A stretch of 64,000 bases of DNA. Origin: Hydractinia symbiolongicarpus (lineage: Eukaryota > Cnidaria > Hydrozoa > Anthoathecata > Hydractiniidae). Below, piece by piece: positions 30,371 to 41,393 of the stretch; within the stretch, counting starts at the first letter, position 1; the number at the start of each line of letters is the position of its first letter. Under the pieces are notes generated by a model. It ran no database searches. It saw only the letters and a list, made by a program, of their open reading frames with translations, and was not told where the DNA came from. The DNA is taken from assembly GCF_029227915.1 (NCBI RefSeq), contig NC_079889.1, positions 8,990,001 through 9,054,000 of the forward strand, read 5' to 3'. The position numbers and the translations under genes were made by a program.

Positions 30371-33300
30371 CTACAAATGTTTTTAAAAACACGTGTAACA
30401 CATATGTACTGTGCATGCGCAAGCTTTCCGCTTCATGCGGTCTTGGAGGACAAATATCCTTAGTTTTATTGTTTATATTGTTAATCAAACTTTGTGCTTC
30501 AAAAGGATTAAATGCCATTAGCGCTTTCGTTGGAGAATCGAAAAAGTAAAATGATCCCTAATTTTGTTCTATAAAATCTGCAATTAATAATTTTTACAAA
30601 CTGAAAGCCTTATTTCAAATAACTTTACTTTTATTTCAAATCAATCAAAGAGAACATATTTTTCTTCTCGCTTTTATTCCAAATAGCTTCACTTTTATTC
30701 TAAATTGAATGCAGGCAGTTCTCTCCGCACAGTCTCACCCTCACAGTTACAATTATAAATCAAGTTTCTTATTTGCACAAGTTGATATTTGATTTTCCAT
30801 TTCGCGACGAGCATAGTTAAGTGACGTAACATTTTGTTTAGATTGATCTAACAGCAGTATCTAGTCATACCCAGGCTGTTTCACCATCGAAATATTGTCA
30901 TATTAAAGTTTTTTTTCTCAAACTTAGAATGTTCTGTCATATCAAGGTTGTTCAGTCACAATCAGGCTGCTTTCTCAGCCTCAGATTGGTTTATAGCTAT
31001 GTGCATTGCTACCTTGGATTTTTTTTCAAACCCTGGTTATTTTGTTATACCGTGGTTCATCTGACAAATTAATTCAGAATCCTTTATAAGGGAGTCAATG
31101 AGAAGCACGCATAATAGAAGATGTTGATTGGCCAAAAACACGACGTTTTCTGACAGCCTTTTAAATTAAATTTTGTTATTATGAAAAATTAAAGACGGTA
31201 AGGCGACGTAAAATTCTTAAAAATTACAGTCAAAGAAAGGCGGTCGAGATTACGTAAATAATTCTGTTTATATTTTAGTTGGTTTTTCTGGTTTCCATTT
31301 ATATGTCCAGTATTGTTGTCTAACTTATCACGTGTTTTCACTTCCTTATTAAACACGTATGACTTGGAACGTGGGAATTATATACTCTTGTTTATGCAAG
31401 TACAAAACGGTAGCCCCGGTAGAAGATTTGCATTTATTCATGTTATTTCCATTATGAAGTCAAAATTGCGCCTGTGTTTTGATCGAGAAGGTCGTGTGTT
31501 TTCTGGAGCAGGATTTGTCTGGTAATGAAAGCAATACACGCTACATAGCGCTATATCGAGTATCCGCCGTAGAGTCTCCTGGCAACAGTATTAATAAGTA
31601 AAAAGCATGTCGAATTTAAAGCATCTCTTACTTTAAATACCATTGCGTTATTTATTATTACTTATTAAAGTCTTATATTCTAGGATTATTATTCCTTATG
31701 GAAAAAGGTGTGAGAAAGGCGTGCTTGAGGATAATTTCTTGGATATATATTCAATACATATTCTCAACAACAACAATAAGCATATTTAACGTCAAATGTT
31801 ACTTAAAAATAATCCCAAGGCCGAACTAACTGACTTGGAAGGCGGTTGCTTTATGTTTAATCGGGATAACAGTATTTACTTAATCGGGGTAACGGTATTT
31901 TATTTAATGCTAGGATATTGTTCAGATGACTCAACTTTTTGATAAAAAGAAACTTGGGATAGAATTTTAATTAGGACAGCTAAAAGATGTGAATAAAAAG
32001 AAACTTGATACAGGGACTTTTCATCTGAGCAAGTATAATTTGAGATATGCACACAATGTGTTGTGTAAACATTTCACGAAACCGCTTAAATAAATAAACC
32101 AATTCAAGATTGGTGATTGTTCTAAATAGATGAAGACATGTTTAGGCAAAGATTGAAGTTGTATTTTGAAATGTTTGCCTAACTTTGTTTATATTTACGT
32201 TTTTAGAAACATTTCTTTGCTTATCTCCCCCGGTATAGGTATATAGGTAATCTCCCCCGCGGAGGTTTGGTAATTGAAAGGAAAACAACGAGTCAAGGTT
32301 TTCTTACTAAACTATAACGATATTACGATTTTGTCATTTCTAAAGTTTCTACTTTTAAGCGATAAACTTTTCCTAGATTTATGCGCTGTAAATTCTTCAT
32401 ATATATCGAGTGTTCCTTACAATGTCATTATTAACATTAGCGTCGGGAAAAAAGGTTGTCTAGATTAAACATGTCACATATACGTAAATTGAAGATAAAA
32501 GTTATAATATGGGGAAGTTGTTGATGCGAAAAGATCTATCCCAAATGTGTGAATAAATGAGTATTAAAAACCAGAAATTGTAAACACGTATGTTTTAGAG
32601 CACCGAATACCTTCAAGGGCGTGTGCGGGGGGTCCTTTACATTATTTTGTTCGTTTGCCATGCAAGTATCGGTAAAAGTAATACAGTAGTGAAGCAGGTC
32701 CTTAACGTGTGTAGGTTGCAATTGTTTTGGCATAATAACTTAGTCTTTTTAAACAATGATAAAGTTGTGTGGCGGTCGAAACGTTGTACCATCGTGCTGG
32801 AATGAGCTCAGTCTAAGGTTTTAACGCCATTATATGCGTATAATGCAGAATGAGGACAAAGTAGATCAATTTGGATAATGACTTTTTTAAACATAACCTT
32901 AACAAATATTCTTTAAAAGATTATACGCTTTGAGTCGAGAATATCCGGTGAAAACACGCTTGACTGTTCCTGAATTTTTATGAACCGCTTTGAAATGTTT
33001 TGACTTAGTTTTGTTCAGGTGTTCTTAGAGAGTGCCATGTTGTTTTGCCTTCTAGTTCTTCTTTTAAGTCATTCAGGATATTAATTAACTGAACATTCTA
33101 AAGGGGAATTTTGAAAAAAATTCTTTCCCCTTGTCAACCTCGGAATTTTTCTAAATAAGCAACGATTGTTGTGTGGTCAGACACGCATTTGGTTAGTTCT
33201 TGATTTTTCTTGTACAATTTCTCTAATTATTGGATACCATTGGTGCAAAAACTGTCCGCCTTCTGGAAGTTTGATATATACTTTAAATCATGTTCGAAAT

Positions 33301-34989
33301 ATGCGATTGCCCTAGACAAAAAGAAATAACAAAAACAAACAAGAAAATAAACAGAAAAAAAAACACTAAATTATATAATATAATTTATATTATATAATTT
33401 GTTTAAAATAGCAACAACAGAGTTGTAGTCAAAACAATATTTTTTGTTCTTTTTCCTCCAAAAACAATTTAAGGAGCATTATTTTCTTTTTGTGCACGCT
33501 AACAAGAAACAACAATACTTTTACGCTTGTCTTGTACATTTTTTAGAAAGTTTTAGAAAGTTTCAAGTAAAAAAGTTTGGAAAATATTTGACTAGAATTT
33601 GGTCGGTGTAGTGAAACCTGTATGTTAATCAGAGGTGTCAGAGGTGAAAATGCAGTGTTGCCCACAAGCTCGTTATTTTTGCTACAAGCTTATCTGTCTT
33701 GCAAACCATCCAGGTTGTTAGAGAACAAAAAAAAGGTATAATCCTGAATTAGGGTTGGTATAATTGTTCCAAAATGTTTTCCAGCTTTCGGGCTTTACAG
33801 AGATTCTATTAGCACAACAGTTTTAAACCTCCTCAACCTCGTACCCTGGGCTATTTAAGTTTGTCGCAATATCAAAAGCCTAAAATACCTTGGGTTTAAG
33901 ATTTGTTGTATGAACGACAGTGAACCTTACGTTGATCGGGTTTACGTTAAATTTATTCGTAATTTCACTTTAAAAAAATCAGACAAATCATCTAAGGTGG
34001 TGTGTTATTACTTTGGGTTAAAATTAGTCCTCGAGTGGTTGGTGAAATGGGAGGAGTGTAGTAGAGGTTTTGTTTTGTGGTGAAGAATTATTTGACAAAA
34101 CCTTCTTAATAAGGAAACTAAATATTTACTGTACGCCGATGCAAGTAATAGCTAACTCGTGTTTCAGCTTGGGTTTTTTTATTTCTAGATTTATGTTTTG
34201 CAATTAATACTTAGTTATATTAAAGTTACAAATTTGGGTAAAACTGAAAAAAAAATACATCCGTTTTGTTTTTTCATTCCCGTCAAGATGTTGTATCAGA
34301 ACATAAGGTTCGTTTCCATTCAACTGCATTCCCGCTTTAGCGCTAAAAAAGCTTACGGGTTTTTTCGTTTGCGCATGCGCAATTGGATAAAAACTTCTAA
34401 TATTACACAAGGCCAAAGTTTATATTATGTAGTGTAGATGTGTTAATTTAAATCCATAGAAGAAAACACGCACAAGGATTCACAATACAAGCTAGAAAAA
34501 ATACTTGGCATACCCCAAAAAAATTCCCCTAACTGGGCCTAAATATGCTTCTAAGTCTTATATAGGCGTTATGCTTATAAAAAAACATTATTTGCCACAA
34601 CTGTGCTGTAAATTGTTGCAAACAAAGAATTCTGATGAGAATGAATTTAGTCCCCAACTAGCATATGTTCTCTTGATATGAGAGGTTAAGTAAAATGTTA
34701 ATCAGTCATTCAAAGACTTCTAAATTGATAAAATTTGCGAGTCTCACAAATTGATAAAATTAAAGTCTCCCAATTCATCAAGAAGGCAAAATGCCGTCGG
34801 AGCGAGGTTGTACAAAATGCAAAATTTTCCACTAGTCACTATTTAAGCGGAGCTAGACTATGTAATCCTGTTCAGGGTTTTACTTCAAAAACTATAGTTT
34901 CCCCGTCAATTATCTTGATATCGGGCTTGGCGAAATTGTCGACATAAATTTCAAGCATCTAAGAAACGTAAATTTAAGTAAGAAGAAAC

Positions 34990-35120
34990 CATGACCCGGC
35001 TGGTGGCCTTTTGGTAGAGCGTACAGCTTCTAGTTGGGAAGGTCTTGGGTTCAATCCTCGACCTAGTCATATCAGAGACTATAAAAAGTGTGAATCTATC
35101 CTTTCTCCTTAGCGTCTAGC
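34990..35120 (+). mobile_element. tRNA-derived SINE
   Basis: The left part resembles a tRNA head. GGTAGAGCG matches the A-box region, and GGTTCAATCC at about 35049-35058 matches an RNA polymerase III B box. It is followed by a non-tRNA tail (AGAGACTATAAAAAGTG). The predicted cloverleaf is imperfect, so a SINE is more likely than a functional tRNA gene. Confidence 0.5.
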
Positions 35121-36355
35121 ATATGATTGATATCTTAGGTGGCTGTCTAGTTGAGCAATCGCTGTTCTTGCACAAAATTCGTAGCTTACTTTAAATACAA
35201 TACTCCCTTCGAAGGGGTTGTTAATAGTGTAGTACCAATAGAAATTGAAGAGGCTATCCTTGATAAGCCATTTCAATCTTAAAACTCGTGTACTTTTAAA
35301 TATCAATAATTCTTGTTTTCTTTTTGTAAAATGTATTTCGTAACTTCCTGGAATTTTTTAAATGTGTGATAGCTTTGTCGCCTGTGGTTGTGTTACTGAT
35401 GTGGTTATATTACACACAACATACTTTTTAACTTTGTTTTTGCGGTACGAACTCTGAGTTGCAACTTAGTCGTATATTTATATATCAGCGCAAAATTAAA
35501 ATTTCCACTAAGTTTTTTGGAACAACGAAAATTGTGCCCCAATAAAAAATATACATATTGAAAATTAACAGAAAGAACGGAAGTCTGCGAATGTAACATT
35601 TTTAATTAACAATCTTGTTTTTTTATTCACCATTCGCGGTAAGTTGTTCGACGTTTTAACAAAATGACGTCTTTAAAGTGTTATTTAGGCTACATGCCGT
35701 ACGACGTTTAATTTATTCGTTTATACGAAAAAATTTATCCAGTAGAAAAATAAGGTATTTTTACATGAAAGTTGGATCTCTGTTAAATCCCCCCTTTTGT
35801 ACAATCCTAAACAAAGTTATCGAGACAATTTTTAAATCTTGCAATTTAACACACGCCACAGCTTCTCCACACAAGTAACCACGTAGCAAACTCCCCTCTC
35901 CGTGTATCTTAACGTGGAAGAGCCGAGAAGAAGCTCCCAGGAGGGAGAGAATGGGTGAAATGAGGGCATAGTTGTTAGGAATCTTTTAGACAGTAAAAAT
36001 GCTGGGTTTTTGGGAGTTACATCTGCCATAAGTAGACAATTAGTGTCTCAACACGTTTAGTCCATGATTGTAGGCATTAAACAAGACACTTTTCTGTCAA
36101 AAGATCATAACTGCGGTGTACAAGCCTACTTCAGCTATATTGTATAAAAATATGTCTGTTGTATGTTGTTTACTCTGGATAAAAATATACTTTATACAAT
36201 GTGCTAGTTTATTAACCGTTCTACGAATGTCTTTTATAGCTCTCAGCTTCGTTATAATACGTCCATTTATACATATTTTACCTTCCTATTGTCACAATTC
36301 TTTCAGAAAACGACACAACTATGATACGATACATTCAATGCGTTGCACGATAAGT

Positions 36356-39300
36356 TTATTGAACAATCCGATATGTCACGTAACGGCCTGCAGTCACACT
36401 GGGTCGAATAATTTTGATAACCTAAGACAAAAAAAAAAGTGCGTCATGTTGGGATGTTAATACTTGGGATGTTAAGGGCACCGAAAATTGATCGCAGAGA
36501 GGACAGGATTCCAAAATATAGGCAGATTTTACTTTTGACCATGAAGGGAGGAATTGAACCGAAGCAGTTTCCATATTTAGGCTATGTTCAGATACGAACT
36601 CGAATCCCACGGTTTATGAATGGCTGAGGTCAATTAAAACTTTTGCAGGTTCTGCCTAAAATAACCAGTCATTACAAGATAAGGCTTTTAAACACAGGTC
36701 ACTAATTTACCACATTGTAAAAAAGTACTATCGAAAACGAATATTTACGATCCTCCTGATATCGATTACTTCGATTATCGAACAAAAATACTTTTTGTTC
36801 ATTCGATAAAAAAATATCGCAACTAAATTGTAGATTTTTTTTATCTTCTTCTACTACATATCCTTTTGTAAGCACAACACTTATGAGCATATTCCGGCTA
36901 ACCCTTAGGGACCAATTCTGATAGTTTTTTTTCTTAGGTGAGACTTAATTACCTTCACTATTTCCGTTTTTCGCATACGCATATTCCCGCTTGATTTAAA
37001 ATTTCCACTTGCTTATAAAACAAGCATGTAATTAACTCCTTATGAGTTTCACATGTCGAGTGATCATCCTGCATCTACGATCAAATATCAAAACCCTTAC
37101 GAAGATACGCACCTGTCCTCGTTTTAAACCATAGTATCGTGCTATGGTGTCTCCTTGTTGTATTCGGGGAAGTTGATGATCTTTCAGTTTGTATCTGTCC
37201 AAAAGCTCGGCCTTCTCTTCGGGTGTCAACACGACGTGTTCTGGTACTAACTAAACGAACGAATTAACTTTATAACTACTTCCGTTCAGCAAATGTCAAA
37301 AAAAATTTATGAATCCCTAAGCTAGATTGAGTCGAACCGAGAGAAAGTGTCAGCACACTTTTTAAGCAGGACTTGTTCTCGTGATGCCTCGTTTAAATAA
37401 TGTCTCGCTTACCTCATGCTCCGTCACATTGACCAACAATTCATTTTCAAGAAACTGTTCCAAAATATATTTTGGAGCCATGTCAACTAAAGCCTAAAAT
37501 GAGACATGGAATTATTTTTTCTTTCCTCTCTCGCGAAGTTAAACATTTTAGATCCAGATCATAGTATTGAGCCCATTATGCGTAGGAAGGACAAAAGAAA
37601 AACTAAAAATATTAAAAAGTCAATTGACACTCTTTCATCGCAGAATTAGACAGGTCCAAAAATTTGGAAGAAAAGGTGTTGAGTAAAGCGATAACAATAA
37701 CTTTGAACAGATACCTGTTTGGCTGAAGGTGTCATTCCTTGTTGCACAACTATGATTGCACGATTGATGCTTTCTTCTTGCATACGAGTACAATACCTAA
37801 TCAGAAAGATATATGGTGAAGCGTGAGTACAATACCTAACCAGAAAGATATAAGTTAAAAGGTGAAGACAATACCTAATCAAAAAAATATAGGTGAGTAC
37901 AATACCTAATAAAGCTTCTGCTGTACATAGCAAAAAAATACACTATCTTACTGTTTTATGGTTTTGATTCCTACTTTTTCTTCTTCTGGGAAAAAAATAA
38001 ACATTTGGTCTAAAATAAAAAATAAAAACAGTATTATTTGAAATGTCACATTAACAGACAACCACAGTCCTGTTATAATGACCACAGCTCTATCCACTTA
38101 AAAAAAATTCTAAAACAAAACAACAGACAGCTGATTAAATAAAAAAAAATTGAATTTCAAACAAATTAGGAATCTATGAACTGCTAAACATGCAAAATAC
38201 CAACTTATACACAAACGAACAATGTTTTTGAATTTTGTTTTCGCAAAAATTTTTGTCTTCTGCAGTTAGTCTTTGTGGCAGCTTAAAAGACGTCCATTCT
38301 CTTTCAAGTTATCTTTGTAGCAATAAGAGCTTCAAAAGTAAATAAATCTATGAAATTGGGAGAGAAAATAAGAGTAATTCTTCTGTAAGTTTTAGTTACA
38401 ATCTGGATTTACCTAGGTTAACGGAGGACGATTTTCTGTTGCCCCCATTTAGCCATTAGGATAACGATTGGTTGACGATGTATAAGTAGGGTAACAGTTT
38501 GAACTGATAACGAAAGCCATTTTATTTTTTTTCACTGCAAAAATATATACGTATTCTGACAATCTTCTGACTTTCGTTGCGCAAATGTTGCACCACTGGC
38601 TGTCACCAAGTCCTGTCCTACTGCTGAAATCCGCTATTATGCACGCTGATGGAAGTTCGGCAAACTCGTCTCCAGCATTAAGAAAAGCTTAGAGCTTGGG
38701 ACGAGTTCTAAGGTTTAAAGGGACTCTAAGTTCAAGCTAGGATCCCTGGCTGGGACTAGGTCGGTATGGCCTGTATCACACTATTAATTTTGGTTACGTA
38801 AAATCATTTCAATTACTATTAATATATTAATACTATTAATATTCTTAAAACTTTATTCCTGGAATATGATATTTTGGGAGCTGACGTTTCGGGAGATCAT
38901 TCTCCCATCATCAAGCAAAGTTAACTGATGTTGAAAATCTATTTAAATAATTGCAGAGGATCGATATTTATAGAATTAACCAATCGGGGGAAGCTGTTAA
39001 TTATAGTTAATTGCTGTAATTATCATGGATCAGTGACAAGAAGGACAGGAAACAAGAAATTGGGTATGTGAAGGATGCAGTAATCGCAAAATCGGTACAG
39101 TCAGAAAGTCATCCAACTAATAGATGATAAAATAAAAAGAAGATTCAACAAAAACAACAAGGAAACAACAATATAAATGCTGAACAGACAAAAGGAAATA
39201 ATATCTTCAGTTACTTGTAAAGTTTACAACCTCACCTGTGGGATCATCATTATGTGCAACTAAAACAGATATGTCGCCACGACTTGGTCTGCCATCACTA

Positions 39301-41393
39301 GAATAAAAAAGAAAACTTAACATTAAAAGATAATAAAACAGTAGCTATATCTAATCAGGTCCAGATGACATTTTGAGAAAAATGAATTATTAGAGACGAA
39401 ATACCATTTCAGGGGTGTAAAGAAAATCAATAACATACAGATCCTTTTTAATAAAGCTGACGATTTCTACTTTCAAAACTCCTAGCCTTAGTATTTCAGG
39501 CAACATTTTCTTAGATTCTTGAGTTGAGCAAAGCAAGAGAAAATGGTCTTTTCTAGTATTTTCACAAAAATCTGAAAAATATGCGAAAGAATTTTTAACT
39601 CTAGCCACTTGAAAAATTAAATTATACATTTTATACACACACAAAAAGGCTAGCATTCGTTGACATAAATGAGTTTTGTGAAAAGGGTAGGTATTTTTTT
39701 TAATGTATGGAAAAAACAGCCGTCTCACATAAAAATAACCAAGTACTTTTTTACCAATCCTGTAAGAGTACATAACAAGTCTTCCGATAAATTGATGATC
39801 CTTACATATATAATATATATTACATACATTATAATTGTTTGGGCTGTCAGAAAAATAACAGGGGAATAAAAACACAAGTGTGCGTAATAAAACAACAAAA
39901 TTATCCTTTAACCTTGGCCTATCACCAAATTGTTCAATAAATTGTTCTAAAGTTTGATCCAATTCATCTTGAGTGACAAGATATCCACGATCATGACACA
40001 TCTAGAAAAGAAAATTACATGCAAAATGTTACAGGCTGTATTCTTTTTTCTCAAGGTCTATGGAACAAACAATTTCCTCTTCCCCTGTGGATGCACAATT
40101 CTAAGAAATGGGATAATATCTAAGCCATTAAATGCTTTCCTATTTTTAAAAAAAGTTTGGCTGAACAATTTTGGTTTTCGAACTTGATACTCTGAATTTA
40201 TTTTTCTAATAACATGAACATATTCTAGTTTCGAGATCAAAAAATAATTTTAGATATGTTTATTGGGTGTTCCGTTTGTAAGTGCAATTATGCAGACTTA
40301 TTTTATTTGTGTCTCACCAGCCATGGTAACCTAGCCATGCGATTCTTCACAACTGCACCAGTGTAGAATCGCATGGCTAGGTTACCAACTATGAAGTGAT
40401 TATGTTTATGCCATCTTAGTCCACCTAATTCTTTACCTGGGTCAGGAGTCTGTGGATTAGCTAGGATGTACAGGTTGTTGATTTTTTTTTCACATTTGAA
40501 CAAAAAATAATTACTTTCTCTAAAATTTGTGATCATTTCTTTTTTTAGGGAAGTTTAATGGCCAGGTTTATGAAAGTAACCATCTTACAATTGTCAGGTT
40601 ATTTGAAGTGCTGGTATGGTGGTTAAATTTTTGACGATAATAGAATATTATTTTAAGTAATGATTTTTCATGATTTGATTAGCGTTAGCGTTGTCAATAT
40701 AAGTTCAACTTTCTGAAAATAAAATTACATATTTTGTTTTTTCCAGAAGTAATTACACAGTTTAATTAATGACCAAAACAGCAACCCTTGTGTGGCGTGA
40801 AGGGGCAACAAAATTTTATCAATTTAATTTTTTTTCTGATTTTTGTAATTTGGGATCGCTTGCACAAACAAAATTATCTAAGCTTCAGTTGCATGATTAT
40901 CGCGCAGATACTTTTTTCTTATTGACAGGCCTGTTACAATAGAATCAAAACCATGGAGAATTTGTAGCCCTTGAAATTGCACACACAAGTTTTAAAAAAT
41001 GAATTTACATGTGTAATTGGTAGTACATGTGTACTAGTTTTTCTCATGGAATTCCCTGTACAAAACACAACACAAACCGTCCTGTTTTTTAAATATAGAA
41101 TGCCAGCAATCATATAAATTTGGGCTGTTAAGCACATGCCCTAAAGGTCTTTTCATTGAAAAATCTGGTTTTGCAATGACTAATTACCTAAACTTTTAAG
41201 GCTTATATCTCGGAAACCAATAAAGATTTTACAAAAAAATAAAAAGATCATATAGACAACTTTTTAAACTCTTTAATACGAAATCAACTTAAACAGAAGT
41301 TTAAAATTATATAAAGTCTTTAACAACAATGCTTACCTGCATAACAGTTTTGCGAATGCGCCACATTTTATACACCTCTGCTTCATCATCCAT
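36356..41393 (-). CDS. POLR2E: DNA-directed RNA polymerases I, II and III subunit RPABC1 (RPB5)
   Basis: Eight exons encode a complete 210-residue protein, the same length as other animal RPB5 proteins. Exons: 41337-41393, 39913-40001, 39236-39297, 37952-38009, 37715-37796, 37413-37493, 37113-37250, 36356-36421. The start is [15 protein letters not shown]. The N-terminal jaw part includes [13 protein letters not shown]; the assembly part includes [12 protein letters not shown]. The C-terminal RPB5/RpoH fold includes [18 protein letters not shown] and [11 protein letters not shown]5 is shared by all three nuclear RNA polymerases and helps clamp downstream DNA. All splice sites are GT-AG and phases fit. 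The stop codon overlaps an AATAAA. It is divergent from ZNF367. Identification is firm. Confidence 0.96.
37785..37912 (-). repeat. Tandem duplication of the POLR2E exon 5 splice acceptor (39-bp unit)
   Basis: The sequence around the exon 5 acceptor (ATTAG|GTATTGTACTC on minus) is repeated upstream. Possible exon starts are 37796 (used in the model), 37835 and 37874, spaced exactly 39 bases, with a fourth imperfect copy at 37905 out of phase. The frame stays open across the in-phase copies, so upstream acceptor use would add 13 or 26 residues. Confidence 0.7.
38860..38960 (-). mobile_element. Penelope-like element remnant with degenerate hammerhead ribozyme motif
   Basis: On the minus strand, positions 38914-38883 contain TGATGA, a 5-bp stem (GGGAG/CTCCC, loop AATGAT), then GAAAC directly joined to GTC. 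This is the minimal hammerhead layout known from Penelope-like retroelements, with a two-base-pair stem III. A short stem I (GCT with AGC) also forms. The core position normally C before TGATGA is T, which should abolish cleavage. It lies in POLR2E intron 3. No reverse transcriptase was found, so only a short terminal fragment is present. Confidence 0.5.
40325..40386. repeat. Perfect 22-bp hairpin in POLR2E intron 1
   Basis: GGTAACCTAGCCATGCGATTCT (40325-40346, here cited in two parts: GGTAACCTAGC then CATGCGATTCT) is followed by an 18-base loop and its exact reverse complement (40365-40386). The loop can extend the stem with CAC/GTG. The total of 62 bases is close to the size of an animal pre-microRNA hairpin, but a foldback repeat is equally possible. 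Confidence 0.75.

Larger units (their letters stand above)
24837..36355. other. Intergenic region between the multi-MAM gene and POLR2E
   Basis: About 11.5 kb with no recognised complete gene. It holds several unassigned exon-like segments on the minus strand (25011-25180, 26759-26908, 28613-28699, 29377-29485, 30238-30370), a hairpin at 28803-28846 and a tRNA-derived SINE near 34990-35120. The rest is AT-rich sequence with only short chance open frames. The promoter of the MAM gene should lie near its left end, but no core motif was certain. Confidence 0.6.

Noticed and set aside
35002-35075. A functional tRNA gene
   Set aside because: The B box is good but the acceptor and D arms do not pair properly, and a SINE-like tail follows.
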